This document shows, one piece after another, positions 1 to 11,915 of a stretch of 64,000 nucleotides of DNA; the stretch's first letter is position 1; each line of letters starts with the position of its first letter. The notes beneath the pieces are model-generated. The model saw only the letters and a program-made list of their open reading frames with translations, was not told the DNA's origin and did not search any database. The stretch is from positions 93,944,704 to 94,008,703 of the forward strand of contig OX465582.1 of the NCBI GenBank assembly GCA_950022655.1, read 5' to 3'. The translations under genes were made by a program, and so were the position numbers. Source of the DNA: Alentia gelatinosa (taxonomy: Eukaryota; Annelida; Polychaeta; Phyllodocida; Polynoidae).

Positions 1-1228
1 GCAGAGGCTCATTCAATCAGTTGCCGATGATTGTATGTATGCCATTAGAGGTGGGGTACAGAAGCCAGCAAAACATATTCGAATAGCAGTTGCTATCAAA
101 ACAATGACAGGAAATGTTGAGTTGATAAAGTTGGTCAACAGATTTGGACATTGTATCTCTTACTCACAATGGGAAGAGATTGACACAGCCCTTTGTTTGG
201 CAAAGATATCTAGGGCTGAGGATTTGGCAAAGATATCTAGGGCTGAGGAGGCAGATGTTCTTCTACCAAGCTCTGCAATTCCATGCATACCAGCAAACCT
301 TGTCTTCGATAATATTGACCGAAATGAGCTAACACTGACTGGTGGTGGAACAACACACAGAGTAAATGCAATCCTTGTGCAACAAAAAGTGCCCACTGCT
401 TTGATGCCTTGCTCTTCTGTCATGCCCAACATGCTGTGCATGAACATTCAGCTGTATGTATTGTCTCAGATGACACCGATGTTCTCATCCTTGCCATTAG
501 CTTGCAAAAGTATGTACATGCTAATCTCTACAATTCAAAGGGGGACAACAATTTTCAACATCCGAAACATTGATTACTCTGAGGCTACTTGTGAGGCTTT
601 GATAGGACTACATGCGATGACAGGGTGTGACACTGTCAGTGCCTTCTTTGGCAAAGGGAAGATATTGGCACTGAAGATATTACAGGAATGGGAACTGTCT
701 GCCGCACTCTTCCAGCAACTTGAATCTTTTGTGTGTAAACTTTATTTTTCCAAGGCTAACACTTGTACTGTCAATGATTTAAGATATGAAATGTTCAGAA
801 GAAAGCAAGGAAAGGTGGACTCTGATCAACTCCCTCCCTGCAAAGATGTACTACATAATCACCGGCTGCGTGCAAACTACCAAGCAGCCATCTGGAGGCG
901 TAGCCTCATGAACAATCCAGCAGCTCCATCACCAGATAAACACGGCTGGATAATTGACCAAGATGCTCTTGCTATCAACTGGATGAGTGGCCTACCTGCA
1001 CCAGAAATGGTTCTGCAAATGTTAGCATGTAACTGCTCCAGATCATGTGACCCTGATAGATGTCAATGTGTCATCAACAACTTAAAGTGTACCCCAGCAT
1101 GTAAACCTGGTGACTGTAGCAACATGATAGTCGAGGACATCACATCTCACCGACAGGATGAAGATGAATCTGATTCGAATGAAGATTTCGATAGTAATGA
1201 AGAAGACACCAAATATGCCAAATTCTGA
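1..1228 (+). pseudogene. Transposon-associated PIN-like/CXC-tail protein, copy 1 (5' end outside window)
   Basis: This is the second half of the coding remnant repeated at 3435-4662, at a constant offset of 3434 bases. Readable landmarks are a TGCDT motif followed by FGKGK near base 630, typical of a family of repeated marine-animal proteins of unknown function. The tail is cysteine-rich with CXC-like spacing (CNCSRSCDPDRCQC, bases 1030-1075), followed by an acidic terminus. The open frame is misleading. Between about bases 400 and 555 the family-like sequence (DDTDVLIL) lies in another frame, which reaches a stop at about 555, so the copy has compensating frameshifts. A 24-base segment encoding LAKISRAE is tandemly duplicated at about 197-246. 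I recognise the motifs but cannot name the transposon superfamily. Function is unknown; the nuclease-like PIN/XPG relation is inference from the DTDV pattern. Confidence 0.6.
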
Positions 1229-1333
1229 TGCTAAAGTTTGATGTGCTGGGGTCAGGCCAAACTTAGTCCATCCCAAAGGGACAATGATTTTTGTGCCCTC
1301 TGCCCTCAACCCTTGTAAGATTTTTTGTACAAA

Positions 1334-2487
1334 CACTGCACAAAAACCACTATTTTACATATATATACGCCATCGCGATAACGCACTTATCGGCTGTATC
1401 GTGGCTTGCTTATACTTGTATACACCTATTATACGCCTCTGCGTTTCGGGCGTCTACGAGGTAGTTTCCATATGTAGACGCGCGCGACTTGGCTTTCTTT
1501 CATGCCTGGCGTATCCAAGATAAAACATGCTCTGTGCGATATATATATACGCCAGGCGTATATATGATACAAAAAAAAATTGCGACCCGCGGCCCGCCCC
1601 GTCCTGTGGGTGTTGGTAGAGGATACACCAACACTGACCCGCCACCCGCGACCTCCCAAACCCACCCTCTACCGCCCCCCCCCCCCCCACACCCCACCAC
1701 CCCACCACCCGACACTCACTCTACCCACAGGGAAGCCCTAGTACACAACCCCCGCCTCCCTGCAGTGTGTGTGGACAGATTAGCGGTTGCTCGGCACGTG
1801 TGAGATGCCCCCCACCACCCCCCGTCACCCCCCGACTCCCCCCCACCACCCCCCACCACCCCACGCCACCCCCAGCCAGCCTCAGTGAGAAGCCCCCCGC
1901 TGCCCGCCGCCCACCGCTCACCGCCCGCCGCCAGCCGCGTTATTACAGGTTGACTCAGTGGGAAACCCTCCCGCACCCCCCGCAGCCCGCCGGTGCCCGC
2001 CGGTGCCCGCCGCCCGTTCTTAGGGACTCCATCTCTATAGTGTTAACTTGTTAAAGGCTTATATATGGGATTACCCAGAATACAACAGAAGAATGGTGTT
2101 TTCAAGGAAAAATCTATTGGAAAAACGGTAAAAATCCCAAAGAATGTAGGGTTTATTATATGTAATTAATCAATCTATATTCAATAAGGTTTCATAAAGG
2201 TTTTATAAAAATAAATTGGTAATTTAAGATTGCAATTTTCATATAATACAGACTTGGATGCTACCAGTAGTGTCCCCAAGTTGCAAAGACTGGAACCTTT
2301 GGATAGTGGTGTATATACAACGGAAGCAGGCGTATATATGACGTATATAAGACCGCACCATGGACATGTATATACGCCACTAGATAAAGCGTCTACGAGA
2401 CGTCTAATAGGTCGAGCTTCTAGACGCAAAATCCTACTGTAAGACGCGTTTCGGATTCATATGTAAAGTGGTACTTTTCGTGCAGTG
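1334..2487 (+). mobile_element. CACTG-ended non-autonomous DNA transposon, copy 1 (CACTA/EnSpm-like)
   Basis: The left end CACTGCACAAAAACCACTAT and the right end (reading inward CACTGCACGAAAAGTACCAC) form an inverted repeat. AAA precedes and follows, a 3-bp target duplication. The subterminal zones carry many short copies of TATATACGCC, TCTACGAG and GACGCG in both orientations. CACTR ends, a 3-bp duplication and subterminal repeats are the standard CACTA/EnSpm signature. The interior (1580-2030) is very C-rich with a TGTTGG/CCAACA stem and has no transposase, so mobilisation in trans is inferred. Confidence 0.75.
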
Positions 2488-2737
2488 AAAGTTGTATTAA
2501 ATGGTTTAACTATTCGTAAAGATGCTAACCTTTCTTTCTACTCAAGTTACCTGTATTTTATTATGCAATACTACTTGCTTTTCAGAGGCTAACAATGAAC
2601 TTATCCAGCAGCCTATGAAAAAGCCTTCACATATGTTCTGTTTTGAAACTCAAGATAACAAGACTGGCAGCCATTTGAATACAACAAGTATTACCCACGG
2701 GTAATTTGGCTGAGAAAACACTAGAGAAGAGCTTATA

Positions 2738-4662
2738 AAGTCAAGTAAATTGCAAGCTGATAAGAGAGTCAGGGAATGTGCAATAAAGAAAGGACACTCC
2801 AAGGTCCTCACTATAACATCGCAAGAGTTAGTTGCAGCTGAAGCATGGTATCATCCAACCTGCTACCTTCGATTCACAAGAGCTCCCACCAAGAAACCTG
2901 TTAAGGAATTCAACAACTATTCATGGACAGTGCAGCAGGCAGAAGACCACCTTTTCAATTGGTTGAAATGTGATATCCTGTTGAAACCAGAAATGGTATT
3001 GATGACAGATGTAAAAAAAAGTTTTTCAGACATTATGATAGGTTTAGGAATAGAAAAGGCAGATATAAAGCACCACACAAAAGACAATCTCGCAAGAAAA
3101 CTTAGACACAAATTGGGTGACATGTTTGAAACCATCATTCTTGATGATGGGAAAGTTGCTCTTATTCCAGGTTGCCTATCTAAGGCTACACTTGTCAGAG
3201 AGAATCAAGAGCTAAAACAGAAACTGGAATCATTCATGACAGATAATGACTATGATCTCGTGAAGAAATGTGCTCTGAAAATAAGAGACGATGTCAGAAA
3301 ATCAGAGGGACAGTATTCTTGGCCACCAGATCCCGAGAAACTTGATGTCAATTTTCTGAAATTCCCCAAACACTGAAGGTGTTCCTGTCTGTATTGCTCA
3401 GTGGAAAGAAAAGCAGTTCCCCATCAATAAAACAGCAGAGGCTCATTCAATCAGTTGCCGATGATTGTATGTATGCCATTAGAGGTGGGGTACAGAAGCC
3501 AGCAAAACATATTCGAATAGCAGTTGCTATCAAAACAATGACAGGAAATGTTGAGTTGATAAAGTTGGTCAACAGATTTGGACATTGTATCTCTTACTCA
3601 CAATGGGAAGAGATTGACACAGCCCTTTGTTTGGCAAAGATATCTAGGGCTGAGGATTTGGCAAAGATATCTAGGGCTGAGGAGGCAGATGTTCTTCTAC
3701 CAAGCTCTGCAATTCCATGCATACCAGCAAACCTTGTCTTCGATAATATTGACCGAAATGAGCTAACACTGACTGGTGGTGGAACAACACACAGAGTAAA
3801 TGCAATCCTTGTGCAACAAAAAGTGCCCACTGCTTTGATGCCTTGCTCTTCTGTCATGCCCAACATGCTGTGCATGAACATTCAGCTGTATGTATTGTCT
3901 CAGATGACACCGATGTTCTCATCCTTGCCATTAGCTTGCAAAAGTATGTACATGCTAATCTCTACAATTCAAAGGGGGACAACAATTTTCAACATCCGAA
4001 ACATTGATTACTCTGAGGCTACTTGTGAGGCTTTGATAGGACTACATGCGATGACAGGGTGTGACACTGTCAGTGCCTTCTTTGGCAAAGGGAAGATATT
4101 GGCACTGAAGATATTACAGGAATGGGAACTGTCTGCCGCACTCTTCCAGCAACTTGAATCTTTTGTGTGTAAACTTTATTTTTCCAAGGCTAACACTTGT
4201 ACTGTCAATGATTTAAGATATGAAATGTTCAGAAGAAAGCAAGGAAAGGTGGACTCTGATCAACTCCCTCCCTGCAAAGATGTACTACATAATCACCGGC
4301 TGCGTGCAAACTACCAAGCAGCCATCTGGAGGCGTAGCCTCATGAACAATCCAGCAGCTCCATCACCAGATAAACACGGCTGGATAATTGACCAAGATGC
4401 TCTTGCTATCAACTGGATGAGTGGCCTACCTGCACCAGAAATGGTTCTGCAAATGTTAGCATGTAACTGCTCCAGATCATGTGACCCTGATAGATGTCAA
4501 TGTGTCATCAACAACTTAAAGTGTACCCCAGCATGTAAACCTGGTGACTGTAGCAACATGATAGTCGAGGACATCACATCTCACCGACAGGATGAAGATG
4601 AATCTGATTCGAATGAAGATTTCGATAGTAATGAAGAAGACACCAAATATGCCAAATTCTGA
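2738..4662 (+). pseudogene. Transposon-associated PIN-like/CXC-tail protein, copy 2, broken
   Basis: A longer version of the same gene. The N-terminal part (2738-3376) carries the motif RVRECAIKKG, then VAAEAWYHPTCY, which looks like a His/Cys site, and ends near SWPPDPEKLD. The next part (3379-4662) is in another frame. Reading across 3362-3377 in the shifted frame gives an uninterrupted family-like stretch, so one base was gained or lost there. Upstream, bases 2614-2700 read as a degraded extension of the same protein and end in a stop at 2702. A third disturbance at about 3833-3990 displaces the DTDV motif, exactly as in copy 1. The breaks shared by both copies show that decay preceded the duplication. 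The product is almost certainly non-functional here; relatives elsewhere would be needed to assign the family. Confidence 0.65.
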
Positions 4663-5940
4663 TGCTAAAGTTTGATGTGCTGGGGTCAGGCCAAACTTAG
4701 TCCATCCCAAAGGGACAATGATTTTTGTGCCCTCTGCCCTCAACCCTCGTAAGATTTTTTGTACAAACACTGCACGAAAACCACTATTTTACATATATAT
4801 ACGCCATCGCGATAACGCACTTATCGGCTGTATCGTGGCTTGCTTATACTTGTATACACCTATTATACGCCTCTGCGTTTCGGGTGTCTACGAGGTAGTT
4901 TCCATATGTAGACGCGCGCGACTTGGCTTTCTTTCATGCCTGGCGTATCCAAGATAAAACATGCTCTGTGCGATATATATATACGCCAGGCGTATATATG
5001 ATACAAAAAAAAATTGCGACCCGCGGCCCGCCCCGTCCTGTGGGTGTTGGTAGAGGATACACCAACACTGACCCGCCACCCCGACCTCCCAACCCCACCC
5101 TTTACCGCCCCCCACTACCGCACGCCACCACCCACCGCCCACCGCCCACCGCCCCACCACCCGACACTCACTCTACCCACAGGGAAGCCCTAGTACAAAA
5201 CCCCCGCCTCCCTGCAGTGTGTGTGGACAGATTAGCGGTTGCTCGGCACGTGTGAGATGCCCCCCACCACCCCCCGTCACCCCCCGACTCCCCCCCACCA
5301 CCCCCCACCACCCCACGCCACCCCCAGCCAGCCTCAGTGAGAAGCCCCCCGCTGCCCGCCGCCCACCGCTCACCGCCCGCCGCCAGCCGCGTTATTACAG
5401 GTTGACTCAGTGGGAAACCCTCCCGCACCCCCCGCAGCCCGCCGGTGCCCGCCGGTGCCCGCCGCCCGTTCTTAGGGACTCCATCTCTATAGTGTTAACT
5501 TGTTAAAGGCTTATATATGGGATTACCCAGAATACAACAGAAGAATGGTGTTTTCAAGGAAAAATCTATTGGAAAAACGGTAAAAATCCCAAAGAATGTA
5601 GGGTTTATTATATGTAATTAATCAATCTATATTCAATAAGGTTTCATAAAGGTTTTATAAAAATAAATTGGTAATTTAAGATTGCAATTTTCATATAATA
5701 CAGACGGAAGCAGGCGTATATATGACGTATATAAGACCGCACCATGGACATGTATATACGCCACTAGATAAAGCGTCTACGAGACGTCTAATAGGTCGAG
5801 CTTCTAGACGCAAAATCCTACTGTAAGACGCGTTTCGGATTCATATGTAAAGTGGTACTTTTCGTGCAGTGAAAGTTGTATTAAATGGTTTAACTATTCG
5901 TAAAGATGCTAACCTTTCTTTCTACTCAAGTTACCTGTAT
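3435..5940. repeat. Direct duplication, right copy
   Basis: Partner of 1-2556. It ends at CTGTAT (5940) and continues into AGGGAGATGATGCTGA. That continuation recurs in diverged form at about 6330, which suggests 5941 onward is the original flank. Confidence 0.9.
4768..5871 (+). mobile_element. CACTG-ended element, copy 2
   Basis: Same element within the right duplicate, flanked by the same AAA duplication (4765-4767, 5872-5874). The left end is CACTGCACGAAAACCAC. Because target site and flanks are shared with copy 1, it arose by segmental duplication, not by a second insertion. Confidence 0.75.
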
Positions 5941-6544
5941 AGGGAGATGATGCTGATGAAGTAAACCAATGTAGCGAAGTATGTACATATATTTAAAAAA
6001 TAACCTTTACTGGGAAAAGAATATCTTTGAAAACAGTATAGTTGATATGGAAATCATATACCTAAGAGTGTGGGACTCTATGTAAAAGGTTATATTGAAT
6101 AAGTTGGACAAATTATATGTCCTCTTGTGGCATGTCGAGTTATAAAAAACTCAATTAAAGTTGTAAACTTATTCAGTATAGTTGCCAGCATAGGAAGATA
6201 GTGCTGATAAAGTAAAACAATGTTGTGAAGTTTGTATATATTTTAAGGAATACTTCGACTGTAATAAGATTATGTTTGACAGATATTCAGTTAACTATTT
6301 GTAAAGATGTCAACCTAATCTAGTTACCTGTATAGGGAGATGATGCTGATAAAATTAACCAATGTAGTGAAGTAGGCATAGATTTGAGGGATCACCTCAA
6401 CTGTCAAAAGAATATATGTTTGATAGAAGCACAGTGAAGGTGGAAGCCATTTACCTAACAATGTTGAATTTTATATACAAAACTTTATTGAATGAGTTGG
6501 ACAATATGAATGAGAATAATCATTGAATCATTTGTAATCATAAA
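5941..6544. other. Non-coding, no gene seen
   Basis: AT-rich. Contains two or three diverged copies of a segment with TTACCTGTATAGGGAGATGATGCTGAT (about 5931, 6190, 6327), probably an old repeat belonging to the native flank of the duplicated unit. No supportable ORF. Confidence 0.5.
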
Positions 6545-6731
6545 ATAAAAACACTAAATGTCATTTGGCCATCAAATTTTGATATTTGACATTTGATATT
6601 AATAAAGTTATTGACCCTCTGGTATCCAGGAAGCACTCCAAGAATAATACATTCTTGATTTTTTAATTGCATTCTTTATGTCCTTTAAAAACCATCTATG
6701 GGTGAAAATACAAATTTTCTGTTGATATTGG

Positions 6732-7781
6732 CACTGGACGAAAACCACTTTTTTACATATATATACGCCATCGCGATAACGCACGTATCGGCTGAATCGT
6801 GGCTTGTTTATACTTGTATACACCTCTTATACGCGTCTACGTTTCGGGCATCTACGAGACAGTTTCCATATGTAGACGTGTGCGACTTGGCTGTCTTTCA
6901 CGCCTGGCGTATTTAAGATAAAATATACTCTGCGCAATATATATACGCCAGGCGTATAGATGATACAAAAACAAAAAAAATTGCGACCCACGGCCGCCCG
7001 GGCCTGTGGGTGTTGGTAGAGGATACACCAACACTGACCCGCCACCCCGACCTCCCAACCCCACCCTTTACCGCCCCCCACTACCGCACGCCACCACCCA
7101 CCGCCCACCGCCCACCGCCAGCCCCATTTGTACAGGTTGACTCAGTGGGAAACCCTCCCCTACCCCCCACCGCCCGCCGCTGCCTGCCGCTGCCTGCCGC
7201 GAGGTGTTATGGTATCGGGGGGCGGCTGGGTAGACATGTGCGGCCGCTTTCACACCTGTGCGGCTGCATTCACACCTGTGCGGCCGCATTTCACACGGGG
7301 GTAAGATAATTTCAGGATTCAACCTCAAGTCTGAAGAGGCTCATTATATAGTAAGCCTCACTGTCCACACATTGAAATGGTGTTTGAAAGTAAGATCTAT
7401 AAGAAAAACAATTTAAAAAAAACATAATGCAAGGTTTACTGTGTGTAATTAATCAATTTGTACTTAATTAGGTTTTTATAAAATAAATTGGTAATATAAG
7501 ATTGCAATTTTCATATAATACAGACTTGGATGGTTAATGGCAAATGAAATATGCTACCGGTAGTGTCACCAAGTGGCAGAGAATGGAACTTTTTGAGATT
7601 GGTGTATATACAACGGAATCAGGCGTATATATGACGTATATATAAGACCGCACCATGGACATGTATATACGCCACTAGATAAGGCGTGTACAAGACGGAT
7701 AACAGGTCAAACTTCTAGACGCAAAATCCTACTGTTAGACGCGTTTCGTATACATATGTAAAATAGTGGTTTTCGGGCAGG
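6732..7781 (+). mobile_element. CACTG-ended element, copy 3
   Basis: Independent insertion of the same family. The left end is CACTGGACGAAAACCAC; the right end at about 7781 has decayed to TTTTCGGGCAG. It shares the TATATACGCC subterminal motifs and the C-rich core with a TGTTGG stem. It interrupts the ~350 bp tandem repeat. Confidence 0.7.
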
Positions 7782-8166
7782 GTTTATAGCTGGGTATTAC
7801 TAACTATGAAAATTTGAGAGGGAGCAGCAACTAAAGACAACCTTCAGAAAATAATGTAAATTTTGATATTTGACCTTGATATTAGAGGTCATGACCTTGA
7901 AAAAGGCCATTTATCTAATGCTATCCAGATAGCACTCCAAGAGTACTATATTTTAGGTTTTTAAATTGTGTCCATATGTGCATTTAGAAAGAAACTATGA
8001 GTAAAAATGTGCATTTTCTGTGAATATTGGGGAATTTGAGTATTCCATAGAAACATGCCCCTCCCATAAGTATGGCTGCAGATTGGAATGGCCCCCTGGA
8101 TATTTCGTAACCCCTATATATGTGTCTTTACCAAAATCATAGCTGGGTATGTTTCTCTTTATAATT
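7677..8166. repeat. Recent 490 bp tandem duplication, left copy
   Basis: Nearly identical to 8167-8656, starting at AGATAAGGCGTGTACAAGA and ending at CTCTTTATAATT. It includes the last ~105 bp of CACTG element copy 3. Confidence 0.9.
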
Positions 8167-8656
8167 AGATAAGGCGTGTACAAGATGGATAACAGGTCAA
8201 ACTTCTAGACGCAAAATCCTACTGTTAGACGCGTTTCGTATACATATGTAAAATAGTGGTTTTCGGGCAGGGTTTATAGCTGGGTATTACTAACTATGAA
8301 AATTTGAGAGGGAGCAGCAACTAAAGACAACCTTCAGAAAATAATGTAAATTTTGATATTTGACCTTGATATTAGAGGTCATGACCTTGAAAAAGGCCAT
8401 TTATCTAATGCTATCCAGATAGCACTGCAAGAGTACTATATTTTAGGTTTTTAAATTGTGTCCATATGTGCATTTAAAAAGAAACTATGAGTAAAAATGT
8501 GCATTTTCTGTGAATATTGGGGAATTTGAGTATTCCATAGAAACATGCCCCTCCCATAAGTATGGCTGCAGATTAGAATGGCCCCCTGGATATTTCGTAA
8601 CCCCTATATATGTGTCTTTACCAAAATCATAGCTGGGTATGTTTCTCTTTATAATT
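8167..8656. repeat. Recent 490 bp tandem duplication, right copy
   Basis: Second copy at an offset of 490 with only a handful of substitutions. It carries an orphan right end of the CACTG element at 8167-8271. Confidence 0.9.
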
Positions 8657-9350
8657 CTGATAGGGAGAAGCATCTAAAGTCATCAACCCTGAGAAAGGTG
8701 GCAAATTTTGGACATTTGACCTTGAAAATAGAAGTCATGACCTTGAGAAAGGTCAAGGCCTCCATGACATGGAGATAGCACTCAAAATGTACAACATTTT
8801 GATTTTTTGAATTTTGTCAAAATATGTATTCCAACAAAAGCTATGGAGAGTGCATTTTCTGAGAATAAGTGATTTTTGGGGTGTTTCCATGGAAACGCTC
8901 CCTTTCCGTAAGTATGCTACTGAAATGAAGTGGCCCCCTCAGTTTTTTTGAATGCCAAGACATGTACGTTTCCAAAAACAATGGATTAAAAAATTTCTGT
9001 ACATAAACATAAAAATGAGAGGAATTGAAAGTAATGTACTTTCAAAAACTAGAGCAAAATTTGATGTTTGACCTTGAAAATAGAGATGATGTCCTTGAGC
9101 AAGGTCATTGACTCCAGGATGGTTAAAGAGCACTAAAATAGTACTATAGTTTGTTTTTTTTAATTTTGAGAAAAGATCCATTTTAACCAAGTTAGAATAC
9201 AAAGTATGCATTTTCTAAATAGACCATTTTTTTTGTTATGTTGCCATGGAAACGGGATTCCTGTGTCGCTAAGCTGGACATCAGTAATGGCCCCCTCACT
9301 TTTTCATAAACTCTGGACATGTGGCTAACTGAAAATCATAATGAACCTTT

Positions 9351-10110
9351 CTACCTCCATTTGAAAGTCAAAAGTGGTCTGGCATATTAGGTATGACTCA
9401 GCTCTCCCACCATCTCACAAAAGAGCATACCTTATTCACTACTCTTAAGGACAAATGCTGGTAGTTGGGCAATTTCTAAATTCTATTTAGTTTTGAAAAT
9501 AACTCAGGATAATATAAGTTCCATATATCAGCAATTAGAAAATATAAAGAAAATGGCATGTCACCATGCTGACTTCTATGGGAGGGCCATCTGAAGATGT
9601 AAGTGCTCAACTATTAGTGTCTGTGGGAAAATGCAATATTTTGACTTTGTTGCTAAATGACACTGATATTCTATTGCTATCTTCAAGTCTGGATTATGAT
9701 AGATGGGAACATGTACAAATGAGAAATGTTAAAAAAATACTATGTCACCATGCTAATTTCTATGGGAAGTACATCTGAAGAAGGTGAGTGCTTTCCATTG
9801 ATGTCTATGGGCAACTGCTACATTTTCATAAAACCAGATGGCAGCACCAGTGTTAATTGAGTAGAACCAGGGGGCACAAGGTGAACCAGGGGGGTAGAAC
9901 CAGAACCTTCGATACCTACCCGTATTTGTCTTTTAGTGTTAAAATGTTTTCGAACTCTTTTATTTATACTTACCATAGATGAGGCTGGTTTTCTTGCATG
10001 ACCAGCTATTATATGTTTCATGAGACTACTTCTGTTTCTGTTCTATACAGATGAAGATATTGACAATAACTTACAAATAGATCAAGTAAACATCAAACAC
10101 AGTGTGAAAA
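9351..10110. repeat. Dispersed repeat with CATGTCACCATGCT motif
   Basis: Two diverged direct copies of about 90 bp (about 9553-9645 and 9740-9830) contain GTCACCATGCT, TTCTATGGGA and CATCTGAAGA. An inverted relative lies at 27655-27760. Short open frames here are a by-product of the repeat; no gene is supported. Confidence 0.45.
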
Positions 10111-10117
10111 CATAAGC

Positions 10118-10446
10118 TACTTTACTATATACCCCTGCTGTATATACTGTAAATACACACCGTTTCGCCATATAACGTAAAGATACTGCACAGACCACTG
10201 GTCCATACACTAAAATACGGACCACCTTCCCATACACGTTTATTGAGATTGGTTGTTAAGCTAAATGAAATTCATGATTTTTTTTTAAATGTTGGGCATA
10301 TAGTAAATATATAACGTCCAACCATGTTGTACAATTCACAGAACTCGATGGTAATTTACAGTTTGTACGGAACTCGGCATAAACGCCTCAGTCCGTACAA
10401 ACTGTAAATTACCATCTCATTCTGTGAATTGTACAGCATATATATA
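10118..10446 (-). mobile_element. Palindrome-plus-cassette element, family C copy 1
   Basis: The cassette 10121-10307 is bounded by TTTACTATATACCC and its decayed inverse. It abuts a ~129 bp near-perfect palindrome (10318-10446) with arms containing GTACAATTCACAGAA and GGTAATTTACAGTTTGTACG around an ACTCGGCATAAACGCCTC loop. Orientation is opposite to the other family C copies. Confidence 0.65.
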
Positions 10447-10559
10447 AATTCAAAACAACAGCATCATCTATCAATCGATGGACCACACGAAGTGACTACC
10501 AAAAACATGTGTCATCATGCGATCATACAAAACAACTCTAGAACCCAAAAGGAAAGGAG

Positions 10560-11040
10560 AAGACAAAGGAAAATTGTATTCTAATAAGCACTTCCTGACT
10601 TTCCCTAAGTTAATTGAGAAAAACTAGGAAATCTTGAGGATGTATATGACCAGAAAGGGCTTCTACAGGGGTTGGCTAGTGAAGGTATTCAAGAGGCCAA
10701 AAAACCTGAAAGATCACCTGGTGAGAGCTAGGATGATATTCGATCTACAAAATAAGCATGTCAAAGAGGGCAAAGACAATAAATACATGAAGAAAAATTT
10801 AAAATATTATAAGCTCATATGCAAAAAGAGGAAAATCACCTAAAACCAAGGGGGCTCGAGACATCGATGCAAGGAGAATATTACCTGCAATAGCTCGAAT
10901 TGCATCTAAATATTGCATAGAATGCAAAAGGTGTGGTAAGCAATATAAGGACGAACCAAGTGAAAGATCAAAGGAAGACTAGCAGAACATCTCAGATCTA
11001 TCAGGCTGAAAGATATGCTCAACGACATACCAAGGCACAT
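10560..11040 (+). pseudogene. Penelope-like element remnant, RT C-terminus to GIY-YIG domain
   Basis: The readable frame 10560-10843 contains a segment resembling the end of a Penelope-like reverse transcriptase: HFLTFPKLIE, then FKRPKNLKDHLVRARM. After a frame change, bases 10880-11030 read NITCNSSNCI, then YCIECKRCGKQY and RLAEHLRSIR. This matches the GIY-YIG endonuclease layout typical of Penelope-like elements (Cys-rich lead, hydrophobic Y..IxCxxCGxxY core, then R....H). The glycine/threonine after the core is lost and the frame shifts between the two halves, so it is dead. The rest of the RT is absent upstream, where a family C element lies instead. Confidence 0.6.
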
Positions 11041-11089
11041 CAGTGAGTATGATCATGAAGGTGTAGATGATGTACTATAGAAGAAACCC

Positions 11090-11370
11090 ATGAAAGTTTA
11101 GGGTCAGAGCTTGTATCACATCGAGTTTGAATCACTACTTAATTCAGAAGGGGAAGACGCGTGAATTACATAGTGATTCAAACAAGAAGGGATCGAGCTC
11201 CTAGACTAAACTTGAATGGGTTTCTGAATTCATCTCATTGATTAAAGAGCTAATATTTGTGACATAATCCCCCATTGGATATTTTTCGTAAATATCTCAT
11301 GGGTATTGGATACCAGTTCCTAATGTTAAGTCTATGAGGAAAAAATACCAGGGGTGAGCTAAAGGTATAT
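11090..11370 (-). mobile_element. Palindrome-plus-cassette element, family B copy (decayed)
   Basis: A palindrome at about 11090-11250 (GGGTCAGAGCTTGTATCACATCG-type arms around GAATTCA/GTGATTCAAA) sits beside a cassette ending GGGGTGAGCTAAA (about 11353-11365). The sequence parallels 45162-45425 and 59699-59955 in reverse. Confidence 0.5.
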
Positions 11371-11463
11371 ATCCCAGACTTCATCTACAGATACCCAACA
11401 GTGGTCAGGCAGCTGTCCTCAGGAACAACACTGAGTACAATTGGGGGTTGTTTGATTTTGAGG

Positions 11464-11915
11464 TTTATCCTACCCCTAATATAAAATCCCATAGGCTTAA
11501 CATTGACTTTCCGTATGCACCCGTATGTCGCATACAAATAAAGAATCGCTCCTAGGAGCGTACAGAAAATGGACCAATCAGAGATCAGCAGCTGAAAGTA
11601 GTTCCAAGCGCCTTCAGAGCAGCAAGGAGAGCTATATGGAGGACTTCAGAAAGTTTTTATCATGCTTTTTGTTATTATCCTCACATAAAAATATCATCCA
11701 CGGGGAGTAGGATAAAATCGAAACCTTATTCGTTTTAATCAGGGCTCCCGTATGCGACTCCTGGAGTATTGGCTCCGGATATCACTACGCCAAACTCCAG
11801 TCGTCACATACGGGAGCCCAGATTAAAACTCCACCTCATGATATCACTACGCCAAACTCCAGTCGTCGCATACAGGAGCCCAGATTAAAACTCATCCGGT
11901 TTTACGATAGTCTTG
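11464..11915 (-). mobile_element. Palindrome-plus-cassette element, family A copy 1
   Basis: The cassette 11464-11716 has ends TTTATCCTACC and AGTAGGATAAA. The palindromic zone 11717-11915 carries two half-units of CCAAACTCCAGTCGTC and GGGAGCCCAGATTAAAACTC. It is the reverse-orientation relative of 25625-26032, sharing the internal TCGCTCCTAGGAGCG palindrome. Confidence 0.65.

Larger units (their letters stand above)
1..2556. repeat. Direct duplication, left copy
   Basis: Bases 1-2556 match 3435-5940 almost base for base, including the pseudogene and the CACTG element behind it. Differences include a gap in the right copy near 5704 (the segment at about 2251-2310 is missing there) and a rewritten C-rich stretch (1650-1720 against 5085-5165). 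The copy ends at CTGTAT (2556), then runs into the N-terminal half of the next gene copy. The array may therefore continue to the left of the window. Confidence 0.9.
6545..9350. repeat. Old ~350 bp tandem repeat, four to five diverged units
   Basis: Units carry, in order, TTTGACCTTGA followed by GGTCATGACCTTGA, then CCAGATAGCACTC, GTGCATTTTCTG, a TCCATGGAAAC-like step, TGGCCCCCT, and a closing AAAATCATAGCTGGGTAT. Unit bodies lie at about 6545-6731 (cut by the CACTG element), 7782-8160, 8272-8655, 8656-8990 and 8995-9330. Divergence is high except for the two recent copies. Confidence 0.65.

Noticed and set aside
1429..2054. Pro- and Gly-rich frames in the C-rich core of the CACTG element
   Set aside because: Low-complexity C runs open several frames on both strands; the same happens in copies 2 and 3 with different residues.
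9566..9778. 70-codon frame with LLNDTDILLLSSS, reminiscent of the DTDV motif
   Set aside because: Lies within a dispersed non-coding repeat; the similarity is too short and isolated.
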